A stretch of 64,000 nt of DNA from Symsagittifera roscoffensis. Taxonomy: Eukaryota > Xenacoelomorpha > Acoela > Convolutidae. This document shows, piece by piece, positions 12,801 to 24,800 of this stretch. The translations under genes and the position numbers were made by a program. Within the stretch, counting starts at the first letter, position 1. Each line of letters begins with the position of its first letter. The DNA lies in contig NC_087068.1 of NCBI RefSeq assembly GCF_963678635.1, forward strand, positions 22,287,029 through 22,351,028, written 5' to 3'. A model generated the notes under the pieces. That model ran no database searches and was not told where the DNA came from. It saw nothing but the letters and a program-made list of their open reading frames with translations.

Positions 12801-15800
12801 ATAGAGCGAAATATACCGCTCGGTAATTGTCCATAATTGGCCAAAAGTGCAACACTCAAACCCCCATAATTTTAATAAAAGTAATCACAGTTGATTTAGC
12901 TTTCAATATTTAAGCTCAAAACTCTAGTACTTGTTGAACGATATCAAACATTCCGTCAGACATGGTTAGTTAAAAAGTCAAAATTTGTCTGAAGAAAAAA
13001 AACACCTCGAGCACAAAACTTTCGTTACTTTCATTACAAAAGTCGGAACAACAAGACCAATTGGCTAGCACCAACTCTTCATCAGAGACAGCACATTTAT
13101 GAAATTGTAAGGTATCTATGTTAAAGGCAAGTAGATTAAGTTTTTGGTAGCCTTGTGTAATGTATACAAGATACTCTTACCATCAAAGAATTCCTCTGCG
13201 TTTTAAAAACACGCTATTCATATACAATTTCTATATATAGAAATTGTATGATTAGAACTTTTTGACAGAAGTTTTTCTTTTTTATTAGTACGATACACCG
13301 ACTTTTATGCCATTACAAGAAAAAGCTTCTTTGAAATTACTATGACACCATTTTAGCATGATTAGGATTTTTTCAGAGACTTAATTTATGGAATTGTATG
13401 ATAAGCATTTTTGGTCTATGAAGGTCAACCCTTGTACGTAATTCCTCCGTTGTTTGAGTAAAAACTACAGCAACTATATAAATAGTCCCTTTGTGAGATT
13501 AATTCCAGGATACCTGAGGCACGTTGCCGCCCTTACTGGGTTGCTGCTACAAAACTTTGTCCGGTAACAAGCAGTACATGTCGTTGCCCAATAAATGCAA
13601 CAAAGTTGTCAATAAACTACAAGTGTCAACCTTTTTTTTGTGAAGAAAACTCTTTTGTTAAGAACGTTTCAAAAAAATTCTTAGATGATTTTAGTTTAAA
13701 AATTACACGAATTGCCAGGCGTGCACTAAACAAGCTGATGTAACCTCAAACAAGGACAATCTTTGAATTTTCTAAAAACAATTTTGCGAAGAATATATTA
13801 TGAATAACAAAAAATTCCTTTCAAAAAATACCAACCCAATGAATTGCCTCGAATTGGTTATGCATTTCTACATACTTTGAAGGCCAATTTTCTTCAATTT
13901 CTTTGCGCCATCTTTTCTTGGTTCCTTCGTTTTTAATAAATTGCCTGCATTGCAAGTCATTTAAGCGTTGGACTGCTATTTTCCCCAAGAATTGAATACT
14001 TCAGTATAACTCTTAAAGATTTTAAGGTATGTTTACATTTGCAACTTCCCGTTGAAAAACAAAACTTCGAAAAAAACCGTTGACAAAAAAAACTTTCGAA
14101 AATGGAAGCCGATAAGCCTTTTTTGTTCATCAGGTACGACGTGACCAAACGAGCTCTGAAGTGTCTCGAGTCCATTACAGGGGCCATTCTTTCTCTCTAC
14201 GCCTGGAAACTGTGCCATGGTAAAGCTATGGACGACGAAGACATTACTGGATACTCCAAAGTTAGTAAAGTGAAACTCATTTGTGCGTTCATATTTGTTT
14301 AAACACTTTTGGAAGACGAAGTTTGAAGACTATCGTAGTTTGAAAAGCTGTTTGTACCAATTTTATCTGAAACAGAGAATTTGTTTAATCATTTTATTGA
14401 CTCGACTCCTTGGGCGCTTTTATTTGGCGTGTTTGAAATTGCGTGGCAATGACAGAGAGTTAAAAAATGATAGGCTTTTTAGGTTTTCGATACCAGAAAT
14501 AAAGCATGCAAGCCAACCAATTGGAATCGTTTTAACTCCATTTTGTTTGTGGTTCAAGCCAGGCGCGGATCCAGAACTTTCTCGCGGGTAGGGTGGGGTT
14601 TTCAAACCCCTCCCCCCTCTAAATCCGCCCTGCTTCAAACTAGAAAAAAAATTCTAAAAGCAGTGGCATGCGCAGATATTTTTCTAATGGGGCGATTTTT
14701 TGAAAAATTTTGAATATTTTGTCGACCTTTTTTTTGGTTGGCCAATTTGATTTTCCGAGCCCTCCGAAAAAAAATTAATTCTCTGTATGAAGAAAAACTG
14801 AATTCTTTGCTTTTCGAAATAATTTTGTCATCAAACAATGTCCGACCCGAGAGATAAATTGCTAGAAATTCAACACTAAGCCTGTGCTTTTAGTTACACG
14901 TTTTCATTTAGCCCTAAGCTTCAATAAATTTGGTCGAAATGAGATCGGAGCTTAGAGGTGAGCAATTTAAGTTCATTTAAAAAATCAATCAGCTTCTGGA
15001 AAGCCCAAACAGATTTTGGAAGGAATCTCAAGTAGGTAAAAAAAACCTATGTTGCCCATTGAACATTCTTTCGCATTAGCAATTTCCTCCGCGCCAAATA
15101 AAACTGGGGCAAAAATCTGTTTAGGTGACCCGTTACAACTACAATGGAGAGGAGAAAACAGACATGACAATTGCGATTGGACTGGCTAAGGGACTGCAGA
15201 GTGTACTGATCAAGTACGAGGAGATATTCTCCTTCTTAGTCGGCAGACACTGCTTCGCCAGGATACACCACGTGACCGATAAAGTTATACCGGTGCTCGT
15301 GGAAAAAATTCCGGTATTTTATAACCAAAGAACATTTTTCAGTTACTAATCTACCTAATTTCACTGAAGAGGGATTTATAAATCAGAAGTGTATGACTGG
15401 TTTTTATCGCATAAACTATAACAAACTAATTCCATCTTTTGATATTCATACATCATGAAATTAAATCAGAATATCAAAAGATTGAAATAATTTGTAATAG
15501 TTTATGCGATAAAAACCTGGAATACACTTCAGATTTATATATCCTCCTTTACTGAATTGAGGTAGCTAAGTAACTGCAAAATCAGTTAACTGAAAAATCA
15601 AAAAAAAATTGTGATGTTTGTTCTCGTATTCGGTAGGTTAAAGAGCTGTTGCGAACAAGAACGTAAAGCTCTTCATGAGCAAACTTTATCAAAATTCAAT
15701 AATTTTATTCTGATCAACCACTGAGCGGGTAAAACCATTACGAGGCCAAACTTTGCGCTTGATAGACGCACAAACTGGTGTCTGTAGTCACTGGAATCCA

Positions 15801-18800
15801 GATACATGTCTTTAAAAATGTTCCGAAAAGTCAGCGGGTTTCACTTGTAAAATTTGCAAGGATTCCGCGTTATGTAAGTTTTGTTGGCATATTAGTGTTT
15901 CTGCGGATTCCGCAACGAGCGAATAAAGCTAATTATTCTGGATTTCGCAAAAATCTGCGGATTCCGCAAACAGTAAGTGAATACCTCACATGTAAGTGGA
16001 TTGCGCACAACTGAAATGTAAAATCTAATCAAGTAGGGGAATTTCGCAAATTGTAATGCTGCCGACTCCACTAAAAATCGGTTCTCAGTCTGTGGCAGAA
16101 TCCACCTACAATTCACAAAATACACAGTTTGGCCTCGTAATGATTGTTTTTTTACTATTTCGAAAAAAGAAAATCTGAAAAATGGTACAAAACTACTAAT
16201 CGTTAGAAAAAAAATCCGTGTAATTTCTACTAAGTTTGCTTTAAGATATAGTTTAAAATCAATCAGTTCATACAAAATCAAAAAATCCGCGTATATTTTT
16301 ACAAAACATTGAGAGCAATTCACGGGAAAAAAAGTTGTCGCAGACATACCGAATATTCAGTATGTCAATTAAAGATGGCATAAAGGTGGTATATAAACCG
16401 GCCGAAGTATAAACCAGCCGAATATCAACCAGCCAAAAATACGTAAGTTTTATATAATAGTTATGTAACAATTATGTAACAGTTACAAAAATTATGCAAA
16501 TTTCATTCGTATGATGTAACTTTTCGACTGGTTTAAAAGATTGTTTGGTTTATACTTCGGCTGGTTTTTTTACTCGCGGCATAAAACAATTCGGCGCTAT
16601 TTCAATATTAATATGAGCAAAAACTCGTCAAAAATTTTGACCCGATAAAGCACTGCGCTTTTTTTTCTACATAAAAAAATTTTGTTTGGCGGAGGGGGGG
16701 GGGGGGGGGGGAGGAGTTTGGAAAACCTTTGGATTGCGTTCAAAATTGAAACTAATATTTGGAACTCGTACGTGTTTTTTATTTCATTTTTTTTATTTTG
16801 CATAAATTTTTGATTTTTCAAAATGAAGTAAAATTTTGGAATTCAAACGTTTTTCTTTCAGGAAAAACACAGAATGACAACCCGCATGTACCTGGATACA
16901 CTTGTCAAAATTGCCAAGAAGTTCAGGAACCCCTACAAGAACCCAAGCAATCTTGGCCCCGGGAACTCCCCGGGAACTGCCCGGGACAACAAATCTGGCG
17001 GGAAATCTGGCGAGAAGAAGGGCGGACATCATGTTCAGACAGTTGAGGCGGAGCCATCTCCTACTGGGTCTACCGGTCCTGGAAATACCCAGCTGTATAT
17101 GATGAGATCTAGTAAGTATTGCCCGGCTCGAAAAATTTCTCACAGAAAAGTCGGAAAAGTCTTTAGAAAAATTCCGAATACTTTCCATGGCCATTTTAAG
17201 CAGAATATTCAGAATTTCGATACGGAAAACAATTCATGAGAAGGCCAGATTAATTCTAACTTACAAAAAAATCTGATGTTACTGACTTTCCCTCCTCTTT
17301 CCTTTTTCTTTCACTTTTGATTAAAAGTTTTAAAAGTTTATTTTTTAATTGTATCACCTTCAAATGGAAAGTTAGAAATAGAATAAATAAAAACTTTTTT
17401 GAACAAATTCGTTGCACTTCGTAATTTTCTAAAGCATTGTTGTTCCGACTTTCGATACGAAAGTAACGGAATATTTGCGCTCGGGGTGGATTTTTTTTCT
17501 TCAGACAAATTTCGACTTTTTAACTAGCCATTTTTGACGGAATTTTTTTTATATCATTCGAAAGGTATTGTTGTCCTGAGCTCAAATTTGAAAAGATATT
17601 TCACCTGTGATCAATTTTCGTAAAGTTACGGGGGTTTAAAGATTGCCATTTTGGCCAATTCGGGACAATTAATGCGCGATATATTTCGCGCTATTAACGC
17701 GTAAGCAGAGAGTTAATCCGTCTTAGAAATCGTTCCAAATTGGTTAAAAGAAGCTTATTTGACATAATTGGTTTGTTACAAGGAGTAAAATCTATCCCTT
17801 TGTATTTTATGGTTCGCAAGCTTATCACCCCGTGTTTTGTAACCCCCTTTTTCTTAACCCCCTCTCATATAACCCCAAAATCAGATAACCCCACTACATT
17901 TTAACCCCTTTTTAAAACCAATTGTTAGAATCAAAGTGAAAGTTACTTGAAAAGGATTCGGAACCATTCGGTAATCATCAAAGCTTTAATTGCGAAAAAT
18001 TTTGCGAACCAAAATGAGTTAACATGCACGCTGCTAAATGCGTTTTAGATTGGAACAGAAATGACCTTGCCGATAGTCTAGACTTTGATATGAACTTGAA
18101 AACGAATCCGACCGACATGATTCAAATTGGTGCATATACAAAACAGTCCAAAACCATTTGAATTTCTTGACCTTGATCTTTTGGCGCCGACAGAATTGAT
18201 CTACGCTTTGAAAACTCAAACATGGGCTTAATTTAAGTTCAAAGAGCCAAAGTTGGAAGAATAATTCGGATGACCACCAAAGGCCTCATGGTATAGTGGT
18301 TAAAGCGTTAGTCTCAAAATCTAGAGATCAAAGGATCGAATCCCTGGCGGCACAAAAAATTTTCCAATTTTCCCCAAAAAACTTGAATTTCGGGTAAAAT
18401 GATACCGGGTATATCAATGGTACAATAAATGGGTTAACCTTACAGGGTTGGGCGGAGGGAAAAGTAAAGTCAACACCTTGTATGTCTTTATTATTTTGCC
18501 GGTTTCAAATCGACTCTAGTTCAATTTTGAAAAATCAAGGAAAATAATTAAACTTGGAAAAAATTTTATTGCTTGGCAATATAGATTAAATATGGCAATG
18601 TTGTCTGTAAATGGCTGAATGGCGGTTGCGACTGCGACGGTTGGGGTGTTATTATCGCTTAGCTCCTTGATGTTTTTCAAAACTATTCGAGCATCAGGTT
18701 TGCCCGTGGAAATATCGTGATTATGTTGACCCCTCGTTTCAATAAAGTTTTTTCCATCCGTAATTGCTGTTGCGCGGCATTTATGGGTTTGGTACTTTGA

Positions 18801-21800
18801 GCAGTTCCAATTTGTTGTCTTGTTTTTTCGTTTAAGGTAATACTCGTGGCCTGATACCACTAGCATTTGTTTGTCTTTCGAAGATAAAGTAAAATGGAAT
18901 GACGCTTCAAACATTATATCTGATCTGATAGAGTGGTATAACAATTGTTAAAGAAATAGGCAGTATGATTTTTTATAAAACTCATAAACGTCTTTTGTTG
19001 CCTTCAATTAGCACCATGTAGGTTATCTCTGTTTTAAACGCGTGAGTGAGGGATTATTTCTCTAACTAATCGAAATGCAATTACTTTTGAGATGCTAGAG
19101 GCATCAAGTGAATTAAGACTAGCTTTTCAGGCCTCAATTAGTAAGCTTAATTGGACTACTCCTGTACTTATAAAAAGGACTTAATTTGAAACAAATTATC
19201 GTCATTAAAAGGGGGTTAAATTGTTGTGGGGTTATCATGTTACGGGGTTATAATTTAGTGGGTGTAAACAGAGGGGGTTAAATATCGTAGGGTTAAAGAG
19301 TGGGACACCGTATTTTATATGGCGTGTGGGGGGATGATTTTCATAAAAAATTTCAAACTTTAGAATTTTTTTTTTCATTTTGTTTTATTTCATTGAATTT
19401 TACAAATTCACCCTGATACGAGCAGTCTTGTTTTTAGTTTAGCCATTACAAATCTTCTCTTTCCCCTTTCCTTTTGTAGACGCCAGCAAATAACAGCCCT
19501 CAATAGCCCGCCTCATATCGTATAAAATCCTCTATGTAGCGATTAGGCTGGGGGAGGGTAACAAAAGAGTAGAAAATAGCCATAAAATGCAAGGTATTTA
19601 AAATTGGGGTCAAATGTTATCAGTCTTGTGTTGCTGCGTTACAGTGCTGATGCACAACCTCTAAAATTTATATTCTTACTCTTCTGTTTTAATTGGTACC
19701 TGTCTAAAAGCGACATAGCTTTTAGGCATCTTTGTTGTTTTGTTAGTTTTTTCTGATGTGACAGACCTTCCGTTGATTTACCTAGCCTTTTAACCACGTT
19801 AGTAACTTTAATCTTACCTTAGTTTAAACCATCGTTCCTTAGTTGTCTTTTGGAACCAGTCAACTAACGACTGCGAAAAGTGGGCAGAAAAACTCCATCT
19901 CACAATTATAGCAAAGGACTCAGTGGACATATATGATGTGATAAGCCCACCAGAACGCGAACCTATACAACCTCCAACTCCTGAACAGCCTTCATAGAAC
20001 GAAGATGCTAGACAGCGACAGAACAGAGAGACAAGGTACTCAGCACTGTTAAACATCTGTACCGAGGAAGTGAAAAGACACAGACAAGAGGATTTTAACA
20101 AACTTAACGGATTCCAAAGAGGAGAAATTGATAAGGAATTGGAATTCCAGCTTTATTTAGCATTAGCAAAGAGATAAAAAAATATATTTTGCCCATAAGA
20201 ACCGGGGAAAGAAAAACCTCGGTATTAGTTTTGTGGAAATCTGGCAGTTGTTTTGAACAATTTTCGATACTGGAACAAACTCCACTCAATTTCTTCAGCA
20301 ATCGTCAAAAAGACAACGAAAATCTACAAGAAACCTTGACAGAATAAGCAAAACATTGCAGCTTAGGCGAACTAGAACGAGAAAAGTGAGAGGTAATTTC
20401 ATCACCAATATGAGAAAAAGAATTACAAAAAACTCTGTATCGAATATTTTCCTGCTGAAAATTTTTCAGCTTCTGTGCTTGTATCCGAAAAGGAAACTTG
20501 AGCATAATTTACCCTAAGAAATGTGAATCTAAATATTGAACTATCCCTTAACATATCAAAGAACCAAAAGTGCCTAAATTGCTGTCAATTTTTTTAAGAA
20601 GATCTCCTAGTTTGCCCCAGCTAGAGATAAATCACGCAAAAACTGTAGACGGAAAAGATTTTTTTGCAAAAGACTGTAGGAGCTAAGGTAGACCACAAAT
20701 AGAAACAAACATGACTTGAAGATGCACCCCTAGCATGTGAAATCAATATCCAACGTCGAGACAATAACTCAAATCTCGAATTTGTTGTCAACCTAGGAAC
20801 TAAAGAAGAAACTAAAGTCAACAATATACGAGATAAAAAACATGGAATTAGAACGGTGTTTTCACGCGATTGACAAGAAATCAAGAAAACATTAAAAGTT
20901 ACCCTTGGCATCAACAAGCCATTGGATAACGAAATACGGATTGACTTAGCTGGTCCACTATCTTTTATGAAAAAAATCAGATAAACTGAAAAAAAGAGAC
21001 CAATTTTTTAGGATAGAACCGGTAAACCAATTCACCAAAAGAGCATATCAGTTTCGGAAGCACCATTAACGTCATTGAAAGAGTACTCGTCAAGATACAA
21101 TCAATTAGATGGATTGCAATCGGCCAGATGCTATTTTCAACTGATGGGACCGAGAGAAACTTTCTGGGAAACGATAATTTACGTGAATCGACATTGAATT
21201 AGCCCCTACAGCGAGACAGAACAGTCAAATCTGCCAGATTCGTCTCAACAGCACTAGTGAACAGTACCGAACACGATTTGAAACTGACATGCCGCTTGAG
21301 TTAACTACTGCAGCCCACAACAAAATGAATTTAGATAACTTATCCGCAAACAGTTTCCACTTTTTACTAAAAAAACAGGTAGATCGAAAAGCTGTCAGAT
21401 TTGTCTCAAAAGCAATGCTGAACAGTACCTAAAACAAATTGAAACTGACATGCCGCTTGAGTTAACTACTGAAGACCCACAAAAGTGGGTTTTCAAAACT
21501 TATCTGAAAACCAGTTTCCTTTTATTACTACAAAAACAGGTAGATCAAAAAGCTTTAAAATCAACGCATAATTTTTTGAGCCAAGAAACCAAATTAAGTC
21601 AAGGGCAAACGAATACCTATACATCTATCCGAAGTTTAAGCTTTGCGTGGACCAATTGTTAAAAAATGGTCATATAGTAAAGCTAACCAACTGTTCGTAA
21701 GATTCTTTCCTTAGTCCTATTGCCCTTATCGCAAACAGAACGGCTCGGTTAAACTAGCACCTAACTCGAAAATTTTAGATCAATAAATCTACAATAGTCA

Positions 21801-24800
21801 CTGTTAAATGCCCCATATAATTGAACTGATACACAATGTAGCTCTTACGATCAGTGGAAATACAGCAAACGCGGTATGGTTGTCAACATTACATTATAAA
21901 TAAGCGTACAGCCAATTTTCACTTCAAATTCTAGTACAATCAGGCATCAAAGGTGTCATTAGACCTTAAATACGCGTACAGTCAGATTCCACTTCAAAGG
22001 CTAGAAATCAATGCAATTTTAGTAATCAATAGATTTTTAATCCCACTATATTAGCTCTGTTAGTCTATTAGCTCACTTTTTATCATACCTTAATTTAAAC
22101 CATCGTTCCTTAGTTGTCTAACTAGAACTTTTAAAAGAAACTTTCATTTAAAAGAAACTGTATAATTTGACCCTTTTACTAAAGCAGAAGAAACCATGAC
22201 TCTTTTATAATTCACCTCCAAAATATTAATTTCGATTTCAACGTTGTAATAAGGCAATGAGAGGCTGAATGATGAAAAATTTAATTGTAAAAAACTAAAT
22301 AGTACAGTTTTCTTGAAAACTTTAGGTCACATTGCGCATCTGGTCAGAATAGCAAATAAAATTTTTTTTTTATCACTAGAAACTTTTAGTTCTAGGAAAA
22401 AGCGCAAAAAAACTGTTTTTATAGCCATTTGGACAACCTAAAAAAAGACTGATACGGGGGAATCACATTACACCCTTCCAGGTGATGACTTTGATTTTGA
22501 CCAAAAAAGTGCATTTTTTGACGCTCGCTCCCCATCAATTTAGTATATATTGGCGTCAAAGGTGCCTTTAGAAAAATTGAAGGGCTTGGTCGCCGTATCT
22601 GGATAAGAAAATAATACCAAAAGGAGGCCCTTTGATTGGCGAAGAAGCCAAATGATCAAATACTCATGTCTTATAGTTCTAAATTCATGATTTCATGGTG
22701 TTGAAGTTTTAAGAAAGCCGCAAAATATGAGAAGCCTCGCGTGAAAAAATGAGTTGACTAGAATTTTGCAAGTGACAAAGACTGTGAATTTTCGAAAATA
22801 TTTCCTTCAGATTTTTTCAGGTCGACCAATATGAATTTTTCGAGTTATCCAAACACAAAAAAAGGCCAAAAAACTTTACTGCAAAAAACCTCATCTGATC
22901 GGATTTTCAGTGCGCCTGATTTTTTCTACTGTGCACGATTTTAGACTTTTGAGGTAGATATAAGTTTTTTTCGTCGACTAGGTGTTTATGTATAATACTA
23001 AATATGCATAATATTAAAAATGGACGGCTTAGAAACCAAATTTAAGGCTCTTTATATTGCAGTTCATATAGTAATGAACGAAAATTTACTGCATAATTAG
23101 TTTTGAAGATGCAGAGATTTGGTTTGCCGTCCTGGTTGTGATCTGGTTTCAGCTTTATTATCGACTTGATTTGATTAGATTTTTTGAGACGTGGAAATAA
23201 GCTAATTTAGTTTCGATTTGATTTGGCATTTTGTTGATTTTTCTTTAATCTAAAATTGTCTAATCTTTGTCTGGTCTTTCTGAATCTGATTTAATATAGG
23301 TTTGCTCGAAACTCGTTTGGTCGCACCAGATGAATTTAATTCCGGGTGGCTTTCTCATAGAGTAATTTTGGATAGGGTGCACCGACTGATTCGTGCAACT
23401 TTTTAGTCTAATACCGATCCTAATCCTACTCTTATATTTCTTAGTCTCAATAGATGTAGTATATACTAGTATTCTTGCGAGGTTAGAGGAGAGGAAGAGC
23501 AATTTCCTTCTAAGTTAAATTTATACTTCTCTGGCTGAAACTATAAATAGTTTCAGCCTTACAAATTATTGTATGTTGTAGTCATGGATCTTGATTGGTT
23601 AGTTGTAAATATTTTACAGTGATAGCTATCAAGAATGTAATTGGATATATTAAATACTTGTTTTGAACTAATTCCAGTAGCAAACCAGCCCCATCTCACA
23701 TTGTTTTTAAATGGCCCGAATCCCATCCCATTTTTGATTGTTTTGAAAAAAGATTTTAAAAATATGCCCCCGTTCTTCTTCGAAATCGTTCTTCTTCGAA
23801 ATAAGTGTACATCGGCGCTTTTTAGAAGTTATTTATGATTGATGTTTAAGCATTGTTGTCAAAAAACAGCATCAATTAGGGATGTTTTAGGTTTCAGCTT
23901 TTTGACGGATGTTTAGCTGTTGATTTTTTAAAAAAAGTTCTCATGTTCTTCTTACGGTTAAAGATAATTTAATTATCAAATTTATTTTTATAATCTTAAT
24001 TTGTATAAACAGTGTTGGAGTGGCTATGTTCTTCGGACCAGATCAAGTTGCACAAAAGGGCAAAGGAGTTAAATCAGCAGCTGATGGCATTCCACGAGGA
24101 AACATTCTACTGGAGTTACGCACTCAACCTCACCTCAATCACCCCAAAAACAGGTCAGGCACTAATTGTCCTGAAACAACCGACAAACTTCAAATGGATT
24201 GATTATTTAACAAAAGCCTTCCAAAAATATTTGAAAAAAAAACATTATCGGCACATTTTCTCCTTCCGTCATTAGGCGTATAGGTCCGCACCTTAAACTC
24301 AAGTTGCAGCTTCTGGGATCATTACCTTTTTTTTCAGTGTTTTTTCGATCATTTATCTTCTTTGTTGTAGGTGACATGAGTATCCTGTGGTTTCGGGAGA
24401 GTTACCTCACCATGGAAATTGCCAAGACCAACCCTGACCCCCAATTCGGGTTGAATGAGAGCATGCCCTGGATACTAGCCGAACACTTGCTCGAGTCAGA
24501 TGTGGGGGCGGGTGCTCTCATCGAACACTGTCTTAGTGAGTTTGTATGGTTAATGTCGAACTGTTAGCAATATTCATGAATAAATTAATAATCTAAAAAA
24601 TATACAAAACACAGGCGAAGCTGAGCTAACAAAACAAGAAACCCGCTAAGTCTGAAAAAAATCAAAAAAATTTGAAAATTTTGAAAAAACTTGATCTATC
24701 AAAAAAAATAAGGCCATAGCTTTGAAACAAAAACTTTGATTTGCATCGGAAGAAATTTTACCAAACAGTAGCAAAGCCAAAAATACCTTGGCAGAAACCT

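Larger units (their letters stand above)
17811..19309. mobile_element. 1499-bp Mutator-like (MULE) DNA transposon, internally deleted
   Basis: Bounded by a perfect 9-bp target duplication GTATTTTAT (17802-17810 and 19310-19318) within a family A repeat, which reads continuously when the insert is removed. Both ends start GGT and carry imperfect terminal inverted repeats made of iterated (T)TAACCCC words: five near the left end, and the complementary GGGGTTA words near the right end. It contains a minus-strand FLYWCH zinc-finger ORF and a plus-strand tRNA-like segment. No catalytic transposase domain remains, so it is non-autonomous. Confidence 0.85.
17430..19470 (+). repeat. repeat family A copy split by a MULE
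   Basis: Left part 17430-17810 (GCTCGGGGTGGATTTTTTTTC, TTTTTAACTAGCCATTTTTG, TAATGCGCGATATATTTCGC) and right part 19310-19440 (ATGGCGTGTGGGGGGATGAT, CCTGATACGAGCAGTCTTG) are one element interrupted at 17811-19309. Confidence 0.85.

Noticed and set aside
15892-16347. 151-codon minus-strand ORF
   Set aside because: AT-rich low-complexity sequence across the GGATTCCGC repeat; no family pattern and no splice context.
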